DNA from: Acholeplasmataceae bacterium UBA6190
GTDB taxonomy: Bacteria; Bacillota_I; Bacilli_A; Acholeplasmatales; Acholeplasmataceae
Reading direction: 5' to 3'
Assembly: GCA_002422045.1 (NCBI GenBank)
Contig: DITG01000071.1
Location: 301 to 11,597, forward strand
Length of the DNA stretch: 11,297 nucleotides
The number at the start of each line of letters is the position of its first letter. The first letter of the stretch is position 1. Under the pieces are notes generated by a model. It saw only the letters and a list, made by a program, of their open reading frames with translations. It did no database searches and had not been told where the DNA came from. The position numbers and the translations under genes were made by a program. Shown here in pieces: positions 5,918-11,297 of this stretch.

Positions 5918-6714
5918 GACGTTGTACCTCCGACCACAATCCCCTGGGCTGTCAAGAATTCTCTGACTTTTTCAATGGGGATGACAAAACTTCGCACAGA
6001 AATATTGCTATTGGTTGCGAAATTTCCGGCATAGACAATACCGACAACGTGATACTGATCATCAAAAACAGGGCTTCCACTACTGCCTGATTTCACTGAA
6101 GCTGTGGTGATCAAAACATCAAAATCGACATTGATTTCGGCTTGTGAGCCACTAGTTCCAATATTAACCCTTTGATAACCATCGGTTTGGCCAATCACAA
6201 TCGCATTCACTTGAAAATTTGGATATCCAATGACTGAGATACGGTGGTCTTTGACTGGATTGATTGGCGCAAGTTCGGCAATCGGAAATACATTGGCGAG
6301 TTTTCTGAATCTGAGTACAGCCAGATCGTATGCACTGTCTGTGGCAAATAGAAAGGCGTTCAATACATTCCCTTTGAAATCGACCACTTGGTAAGAAACA
6401 TTGGTCGACACACTATAGACGACATGATGATTGGTAAGCACATAATAAAATAACGCATCCGAATGAAAGATGACACCGGATCCTGTGCCAGATCCAAGTG
6501 AAGGGATGACATTTTTTCGAATTTGGACAACACTTTGAACGGTGGTTGTCGACAAATGATTGAAATAATCGATATAGGACGTATAAATATCTTCATTGCT
6601 TGTGACATAGGTTTGGTAATCTGCACTCAAGTCATCATAGGTGATAACTTCAGAGCATGCTGAAAGGGTCGTTAAAAAAACGATGGTCAGAAACAAGATG
6701 ATTATTTTTCTCAT
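5914..6714 (-). CDS. lipoprotein trypsin-like serine protease (S1 family, HtrA-like core)
   Basis: This is a predicted membrane-anchored extracellular serine endopeptidase of 266 residues. It has an N-terminal signal with lipobox LSAC (Cys20), an ~40-residue linker and one trypsin-fold domain. The full triad is visible: His97 in TNHHVV, Asp130 in AYDLAVLRF, and Ser212 in SGSSGSPVF (matching GNSGGP). Unlike full HtrA/DegP there is no PDZ domain; the protein ends about 50 residues after the nucleophile. The start at 6714 (ATG) puts the signal peptide at residue 1; a GTG at 6723 is in frame but adds only three residues. The ribosome binding site is imperfect (AAAGGGTGG). It is the first gene of a cassette with a pseudoprotease and an HTH protein. 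The substrate is unknown. Confidence 0.87.
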   Translation of the reverse strand: MRKIIILFLTIVFLTTLSACSEVITYDDLSADYQTYVTSNEDIYTSYIDYFNHLSTTTVQSVVQIRKNVIPSLGSGTGSGVIFHSDALFYYVLTNHHVVYSVSTNVSYQVVDFKGNVLNAFLFATDSAYDLAVLRFRKLANVFPIAELAPINPVKDHRISVIGYPNFQVNAIVIGQTDGYQRVNIGTSGSQAEINVDFDVLITTASVKSGSSGSPVFDDQYHVVGIVYAGNFATNSNISVRSFVIPIEKVREFLTAQGIVVGGTTS

Positions 6715-6735
6715 GAGTACCACCCTTTCATCATC

Positions 6736-6741
6736 ATTTTA
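6736..6741 (-). promoter_or_regulatory. possible -10 element of the protease cassette
   Basis: TAAAAT on the minus strand (5 of 6 matches to TATAAT) lies between the sufB terminator and the protease start. The -35 window is a T-run from the terminator and no extended -10 TG is present. The implied leader would be very short, about 15 bases. This is a weak call, supported mainly by the need for a promoter after the terminator. Confidence 0.3.
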
Positions 6742-6757
6742 CGCTAAATCGTGGGAT

Positions 6758-6794
6758 AAAAAAAGATATTTGCGAATTTACCACAAATATCTTT
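6758..6794 (-). terminator. intrinsic terminator of the SUF operon
   Basis: On the minus strand AAAGATATTTG and CAAATATCTTT form an 11-bp perfect stem around an 11-base loop, ending in a T-tract of 7. It begins 17 bases downstream of the sufB stop and marks the end of the suf operon. Confidence 0.88.
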
Positions 6795-6811
6795 GGACTG
6801 AATGAATCGGT

Positions 6812-8221
6812 TTATCCGATGGAGCCTTCCATTTCCAGTTTGATCAACTGGTTCAGTTCGATGGCATATTCCATCGGAAGTTCTTTGGCAAAAGGTTCGA
6901 TAAACCCCATGACAATCATTTCCGTCGCTTCTTCTTCCGTCAATCCTCTACTTTTCAGATAGAATAATTGTTCTTCGGAAATCTTCGAAACGGTTGCTTC
7001 ATGTTCCAGGAAAACATCAGAATTTCTGACAACATTGGTTGGAATAGTGTCAGAGAATGAGAAATCATCCAAGATGATGGTATCACACTCGACATGAGCT
7101 TTGGCACCTTTGGCTTTTTTACCAAAATCCACTTTGCCTCTGTAATTGACTTTACCGCCACCACGGCTGATGGACTTGGAAATGATTGTTGATGTCGTAT
7201 TCGGTGCGACATGAATCATTTTCGCTCCGGAATCCTGCCACTGACCCTTGCCAGCGAATGCAATCGATATGGTTGTTCCTTTGGCGCGTTCTCCAAGCAA
7301 GACACAGGAAGGATATTTCATGTTCACATTGGAACCGATGTTGCCATCAATCCACTCCATGTGTGCATTTTCGTACACAAACGCTCTTTTAGTGACCAGA
7401 TTGATGACGTTGGTTGACCAGTTTTGAATTGTGGTATAGCGACATGTCGCATCTTTCATAACCACCACTTCTACAATCGCTGCATGGAGTGAATCCTTGC
7501 GGTAAACTGGTGCAGTACATCCTTCGACGTAGTTGACATATCCGCCTTCGTCAACGATGATGAGGGTACGTTCAAATTGACCCATCTGGTCAGAGTTGAT
7601 TCTGAAATAGGATTGTAGCGGTTTGGTCACTTTGACACCTTTGGGTACATAAATGAACGATCCACCGCTCCAAACAGCACTGTTGAGTGCTGCGTATTTG
7701 TTGTCTGCGTAAGGAATGATGGTGCCAAAATACTTTTTAACAAGATCAGGGTAATCCCTAAGCGCTGTATCAGTATCCACATAAATGACACCCAGATCTT
7801 CAAGTTCTTTAATCGTATTGTGATAGACGACTTCAGATTCAAATTGGGTTGAGACACCTGCAAGGAAATTTCTTTCCGCTTCAGGAATACCTAATTTTTC
7901 GAAAGTGTCTTTGATGGCTGTCGGAACTTCATCCCAATTGTTTTCAGCGCGTTCGCTGGATTTGATGAAGTAAGTAAATTCATCGAAATTGATGAATGAT
8001 AAGTCAGGACCCCATGAGGGATTTTTCAATTCTAAGAATTTCTGATAGCTTTTGAGTCTGAAGTCAAGCATCCATTCAGGTTCGTTCTTATGAGCACTGA
8101 TGATACGTATGATGTCTTCATTGAGCCCTTTTGCAGTTGAAAAAACGGGCGTTGATTCCGTATGAAATCCAAATTGGTATTCACCAACGATGGCATCTAT
8201 CTTTTTCTTGTTGTCATCCAT
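6812..8221 (-). CDS. sufB: Fe-S cluster assembly scaffold SufB
   Basis: SufB is the scaffold subunit of the cytoplasmic SufBCD complex, where nascent Fe-S clusters are built from SufS-derived sulfur. The 469-residue protein matches the family length. The sulfur-accepting and cluster-site residues known in E. coli SufB all have counterparts: Cys235 in EGCTAP (Cys254), Cys379 in HVECDT (Cys405), and Glu406-His407-Glu408 (432-434); the last four keep a constant offset of 26. The C-terminal SEEQLFYLKSRGL motif is typical. The frame is open to 8332, but AAGGAGG at 8231-8237 stands 9 bases before the ATG at 8221. It directly abuts the ATG at 8230, so 8221 is preferred. The gene overlaps the 3' end of sufU by 8 bases and is the last of the operon. 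Confidence 0.97.
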   Translation of the reverse strand: MDDNKKKIDAIVGEYQFGFHTESTPVFSTAKGLNEDIIRIISAHKNEPEWMLDFRLKSYQKFLELKNPSWGPDLSFINFDEFTYFIKSSERAENNWDEVPTAIKDTFEKLGIPEAERNFLAGVSTQFESEVVYHNTIKELEDLGVIYVDTDTALRDYPDLVKKYFGTIIPYADNKYAALNSAVWSGGSFIYVPKGVKVTKPLQSYFRINSDQMGQFERTLIIVDEGGYVNYVEGCTAPVYRKDSLHAAIVEVVVMKDATCRYTTIQNWSTNVINLVTKRAFVYENAHMEWIDGNIGSNVNMKYPSCVLLGERAKGTTISIAFAGKGQWQDSGAKMIHVAPNTTSTIISKSISRGGGKVNYRGKVDFGKKAKGAKAHVECDTIILDDFSFSDTIPTNVVRNSDVFLEHEATVSKISEEQLFYLKSRGLTEEEATEMIVMGFIEPFAKELPMEYAIELNQLIKLEMEGSIG

Positions 8222-8660
8222 GTATAGCATCCTCCTTGAGTTTGATGAGTGCCTGCTCAGCTGCTTTCCAACCGAGTGTCGCACATTTGATCCGAGCTGG
8301 GAATTGGGCAACGCCTTGATAGACGACTGCATCCCCCTTTAAAATATCTGGGTTGAACGGATAACCCTTGATGAGTTCGTAGAATTCGCGAATGATGTTC
8401 ATGGCATGATCTTCTTTTTGATCAATTAAAGACACGCTCATGACACTCGCGCTTGAACAACAGATTGAACATCCTGTACCTTGATGTCTGACATCGACAA
8501 TCGTGTGGTCAACCACTTTGAGTTGCACAGTCATCTCATCGCCACATGACGGATTGTTCAAATGAACGGTCATGTAGGTGTTGTCTATGACAAGACCCTT
8601 GTGTTTCGGGTTCTTGTAATGGTCCATAATCACTTGTCTGTAAAGATGTTCGATGTTCAT
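8214..8660 (-). CDS. sufU: SufU, zinc-dependent sulfur-relay protein of the SUF system
   Basis: SufU accepts persulfide sulfur from SufS in Gram-positive bacteria and has an IscU-like fold with a zinc site. The protein has 148 residues, the usual length. Predicted zinc ligands are Cys39 and Asp41 (NPSCGDEM), Cys64 (GTGCS) and Cys126 (RIKCATLGWKA). They match the B. subtilis SufU pattern (Cys41, Asp43, Cys66, Cys128) with a constant offset of 2. Two further cysteines follow Cys64 directly (GCSICCSSAS: Cys67, Cys68), where I recall SufU more often having Ser/Met or other residues. AGGAG lies 5 bases before the ATG. The gene starts 8 bases after the sufS stop and overlaps the sufB start, and its TGA stop supports the standard code. 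Confidence 0.96.
   Translation of the reverse strand: MNIEHLYRQVIMDHYKNPKHKGLVIDNTYMTVHLNNPSCGDEMTVQLKVVDHTIVDVRHQGTGCSICCSSASVMSVSLIDQKEDHAMNIIREFYELIKGYPFNPDILKGDAVVYQGVAQFPARIKCATLGWKAAEQALIKLKEDAIHG
8231..8237 (-). promoter_or_regulatory. sufB ribosome binding site (decides the start)
   Basis: AAGGAGG lies inside the 3' end of sufU, 9 bases before the ATG at 8221 but with no gap before the in-frame ATG at 8230. It therefore selects 8221 as the sufB start. Confidence 0.85.
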
Positions 8661-8668
8661 AAGGGCTC

Positions 8669-9874
8669 CTAGAAGGCTTGAAAGAAATCTCTGGCTACAA
8701 TCACAGCTTGGATGAATGCATCACAGTCTTCAATACTGTTATAGATCTGAAATGAAGCTCTCAACGTTGCTGTAACGCCTAAGAACTGATTGACGAGTTG
8801 AGCACAGTGATGACCTGCTCTCACATTCACTTGATCCTGGTCAAGCATGGTTGCGATATCATGTGGATGAATGCCATCGACATTGAATGTGATGATGGCC
8901 TGATCCGCTGTGGGATTATACAGGGTAATGCCCGGTAGGGACTTGAGTTTCAATAAGGTATATTGATGCAACCGGTGTGTATGTTCGTGCATCTTTTCAT
9001 AACCGATTGAACGAATGTAATCAATTGCTGCTGCAAGCCCGATTGCTCCAGAGATGACTGGCGTTCCGGCTTCAAATCTTAAGGGTGCATCCTTATAAGT
9101 GAATGAGTCCTTGAAGACCTGATCGACCATTTCACCGCCGAATTCAAAGGGTTCCAGTGTGTTGAGTAGTTTGACTTTCCCATAGAGAACACCGACACCG
9201 GACGGACCAAACATCTTGTGTCCGGAAAAAGCGTAATAATCCGCGTCAAGCGCTTTGACATCGACACTCATGTGCGGAACTGCCTGTGCACCATCTAAGA
9301 CAACGACAGCTTGATGCTGATGGGCCAATCGAATGATCTCTGCTGCGGGAGTCAAATACCCCATCGCATTGGAAACATGAGTGATCACCACGACTCTGGT
9401 ACGCTTTGAAAGTACTTTTTCAAAGGATTCAACTGTGATTCTGCCTTCGACGGTCAATGGTATATAGATCAGTTTTGCACCTGTTTTTTGAGCAACTTTC
9501 ATCCAAGGTAAGATGGATGAATGATGTTCAAGTTCGGTTGTGATGATTTCATCCCCAGGTTTGAGGATGTCACGGTAAGCGTTGGCAACCATGTTCAACG
9601 ATGATGTTGTGCCTCTGGTGAAGATGATTTCATCAGGAGATGCTCCAATGAACGCTGCAACTGTCGATCGGGCATCTTCATAAAGTTTGGTCGCTTCGTA
9701 TGCCAAATCATAGGCACCACGGTGTACATTCACACCAAGCGTCGTATAATAACGGTCTATTGCATCCACAACCGTCTGTACCTTAAGCGCTGAAGCCGCA
9801 GAATCTAAATATTTAAGATTCGGATGCTTCTGGTAGATTGGAAAATCTTGGCGAATCTTTGTGACATCCATCAT
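8669..9874 (-). CDS. sufS: cysteine desulfurase SufS
   Basis: This PLP-dependent, group II cysteine desulfurase removes sulfur from L-cysteine and passes it as persulfide to SufU. It has 401 residues. Visible residues are the PLP Schiff-base Lys220 in SGHKMFGPSG, PLP-contacting Asp194 in VVLDGAQAVPH and the stacking-His region ELEHHSSILPW (115-125). The persulfide-carrying Cys357 lies in VRAGHHCAQ, followed by the RASFQIYN C-terminal motif. The start is either the ATG at 9874, which overlaps the sufD TGA as ATGA, or the next codon at 9871; no strong Shine-Dalgarno is seen, so coupling to sufD is likely. The 8-base gap to sufU fits their partnership. The stop is TAG. Confidence 0.97.
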   Translation of the reverse strand: MMDVTKIRQDFPIYQKHPNLKYLDSAASALKVQTVVDAIDRYYTTLGVNVHRGAYDLAYEATKLYEDARSTVAAFIGASPDEIIFTRGTTSSLNMVANAYRDILKPGDEIITTELEHHSSILPWMKVAQKTGAKLIYIPLTVEGRITVESFEKVLSKRTRVVVITHVSNAMGYLTPAAEIIRLAHQHQAVVVLDGAQAVPHMSVDVKALDADYYAFSGHKMFGPSGVGVLYGKVKLLNTLEPFEFGGEMVDQVFKDSFTYKDAPLRFEAGTPVISGAIGLAAAIDYIRSIGYEKMHEHTHRLHQYTLLKLKSLPGITLYNPTADQAIITFNVDGIHPHDIATMLDQDQVNVRAGHHCAQLVNQFLGVTATLRASFQIYNSIEDCDAFIQAVIVARDFFQAF

Positions 9875-10746
9875 ATTCTTGAATTGACGACATGCACAAA
9901 TCTTTCCCGGAGTGGTTCATCGTCGATTTCATCGATGACCGGTCTCAAGAAGCCGTTGATGATGAGCTTTTCAGCTTCAGCATGGGTGAGTCCTCTGCTT
10001 CTCAAGTAATAGAGCGCATCTTCTGCAATCTTGCCGATGGTCGCTCCATGTCCTGCCTTGACATCATATTCGTCAATGAGCAGAATCGGATTGACTTCTA
10101 CAATCGCAAAATCCGAAGTGATGATCCCTTTTAAGGTCTGGAAAGCATTGGCATGCTTCATCCCCTTTTCTATTTTTTCAACACCATTTAATACGATTTT
10201 ACCGCGTTTGTTCGCGATACCGATATTCGTCATGTCACCAAAGGTATTGGGTGCCTTGTGAATGATGAGGACATCGATGGTTTGCTTGTGGTCATCCGAA
10301 GAGACGGCGACAGCCTTCATTTTGACTTCGGCACCTTCACCAACCAGATCAACATGCATTTTAGCAACTAAAACGTCACTGACAAACCCACCAATCAAAT
10401 CAAGCTTTGCATCGCGTTCAGCGGTGAAATAGTGATCCAGTACGGCTTTTTTGCTGGATAGTTCACCCACGAGCAAATACTTAACGTGACTGTTTTTCTT
10501 TGCAATCAACTTGATCGTATAATTGTTTTCTAGTTCATCTTTGCTCGAAAGTTCAAGAATGATTTTGATGCTTGTGTTTTCTGAAACGACAATTTCAAGT
10601 GATTCATTGTTGTCGTCAAGGATAGAAATTTTGATAGGTTCTTCAAAAACCTTGTGCTTCGGTATGACGAGTTGTTGGTCATTGAAAGAAAATCCGTCTG
10701 GCAACTCTGTCATCACCTGATGATGCTTGATGATGATCTCTTTCAT
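9871..10746 (-). CDS. sufD: SufD, Fe-S assembly complex subunit (short form)
   Basis: SufD is the SufB paralogue in the SufBCD complex. This copy has 291 residues, well below the ~420-440 of E. coli and B. subtilis SufD. Most of the usual N-terminal helical region is missing; the beta-helix core and C-terminal helices remain. The diagnostic motif GHGATIGKIAEDALYYLRSRGL is present in shortened form at about 232-253. His233 corresponds to E. coli His360, known to be needed at the SufB-SufD interface. The residue two before it, usually Cys (KCSHGAT), is Ala231. The open frame extends to 10794, but conserved-type sequence starts at the ATG at 10746. That ATG overlaps the sufC stop by one base (TAATG), with AAGG 9 bases upstream. 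Confidence 0.92.
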   Translation of the reverse strand: MKEIIIKHHQVMTELPDGFSFNDQQLVIPKHKVFEEPIKISILDDNNESLEIVVSENTSIKIILELSSKDELENNYTIKLIAKKNSHVKYLLVGELSSKKAVLDHYFTAERDAKLDLIGGFVSDVLVAKMHVDLVGEGAEVKMKAVAVSSDDHKQTIDVLIIHKAPNTFGDMTNIGIANKRGKIVLNGVEKIEKGMKHANAFQTLKGIITSDFAIVEVNPILLIDEYDVKAGHGATIGKIAEDALYYLRSRGLTHAEAEKLIINGFLRPVIDEIDDEPLRERFVHVVNSRI

Positions 10747-11297
10747 TATTCTTCGCCTTCGACAAAGTCGATACCAAGTTCTTCTCTGACCCAAGCATAG
10801 CCATTCTTGTCAATCTTTTCTATGAGTTCCTGCCCGCCAGACAGGACAATTCTACCGTCGATCATGATGTGAACATTGGTAGGTTTGATATGGTCTAGAA
10901 TACGTTGATAATGTGTGATCAAAATGCAACCGAATTCGCTGTTGACCAAACTGGAAACATTTTCTCCGACAATTTTAAGTGCATCGACATCGAGACCCGA
11001 ATCGATTTCATCTAAAATTGCAAACTTAGGTCTTAAGACTTTCAGTTGAAGTATCTCGTTTCTCTTGCGTTCTCCGCCTGAAAAGCCTTCATTCAGATAA
11101 CGGTGTGCCAAATCAGGACGCATCTTCAAATCTTCAACGACCTTTTCATACTTGAGTGCAAACTCGAAAAGACCGACTTCTTTGCCGGATGTTGCCTTAA
11201 GCGCTTGACGCATGAAATCACTGTTGGTGACGCCTGGAACTTCAGCGGGATACTGCATGGCAAGAAACAAACCTGCTCTTGCTCTTTCATCGACTTC
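10746..11297 (-). CDS. sufC: SufC, Fe-S assembly ATPase (N-terminus beyond the right edge)
   Basis: SufC is the cytoplasmic ABC-type ATPase that drives SufBD conformational change in Fe-S cluster assembly. Only the C-terminal 183 residues are inside the window; roughly 65-70 residues including Walker A are missing. The frame stays open to the last base: the visible part begins EVDERARAGLFLAMQYP, the SufC Q-loop region with Gln15 of the visible part. It continues with EVPGV, signature FSGGERKRNE (72-81), Walker B FAILDEIDSGLD (92-103) and H-loop His129 in THYQRIL. A nominal start at 11270 (TTG) is an artefact of the edge. It is probably the first gene of the operon, with its promoter outside the window. 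Confidence 0.96.
   Translation of the reverse strand, partial: EVDERARAGLFLAMQYPAEVPGVTNSDFMRQALKATSGKEVGLFEFALKYEKVVEDLKMRPDLAHRYLNEGFSGGERKRNEILQLKVLRPKFAILDEIDSGLDVDALKIVGENVSSLVNSEFGCILITHYQRILDHIKPTNVHIMIDGRIVLSGGQELIEKIDKNGYAWVREELGIDFVEGEE

Noticed and set aside
8222..8332. N-terminal extension of sufB to 8332
   Set aside because: The extension overlaps conserved sufU coding sequence and lies upstream of the AAGGAGG that serves the ATG at 8221.
10747..10794. N-terminal extension of sufD to 10794
   Set aside because: It overlaps the conserved 3' end of sufC, is Arg/Trp-rich, and TAATG coupling at 10746 explains the start.
1..11297. CRISPR array, insertion sequence, tRNA or rRNA genes
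   Set aside because: No direct-repeat/spacer pattern, transposase motif, or RNA gene sequence was seen; coding density leaves only short gaps, all below 100 bases.

Overview
The window comes from a low-GC Gram-positive lineage, most likely an Acholeplasma/Izemoplasma-type relative (Mycoplasmatota or a nearby Bacillota group). The reasons are AGGAGG-type ribosome binding sites, A/T-rich extended -10 promoters, a SufU-type SUF system, lipobox lipoproteins and a moderate AT bias. Several genes end in TGA (sufU, sufD and both lipoprotein genes) and the tryptophan codon I checked in pgk is TGG. This argues for the standard genetic code and against the Mycoplasma/Spiroplasma code. The taxon is inferred from gene content only; no rRNA or other marker is present.

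Every gene lies on the minus strand, so transcription runs from high to low coordinates. Four blocks are visible. (1) 11297-6812 is a SUF iron-sulfur assembly operon, sufC (its N-terminus is off the window)-sufD-sufS-sufU-sufB, tightly packed and closed by a strong hairpin terminator (6758-6794). (2) 6714-4582 is a compact three-gene cassette: a trypsin-fold lipoprotein protease, a second trypsin-fold lipoprotein that has lost all three catalytic residues, and a small protein with a PucR/CdaR-type C-terminal helix-turn-helix. It is closed by a terminator at 4554-4577. (3) 4501-3329 is a single CUT1-type sugar ABC transporter ATPase (MsmK/UgpC-like) with its own promoter and terminator (3301-3324). 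(4) 3282-2845 is a small protein that resembles the competence transcription factor ComK. After it, a promoter with an extended -10 drives pgk - XRE/cupin regulator - HPr-like protein - tpiA, which runs to the left edge.

Ordinary housekeeping content is glycolysis (pgk, tpiA), sugar import energisation (msmK-like) and Fe-S cluster assembly (SUF). The less ordinary content is: a ComK-family protein next to the glycolytic operon with no evident ribosome binding site; an HPr-like protein that keeps His15 and Ser46 but lacks Arg17, encoded inside a glycolytic operon beside an XRE/cupin regulator; and the protease/pseudoprotease/HTH cassette, which looks like a self-contained cell-surface unit. 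No CRISPR array, tRNA, rRNA, insertion sequence or gene-free stretch above 300 bases was seen.
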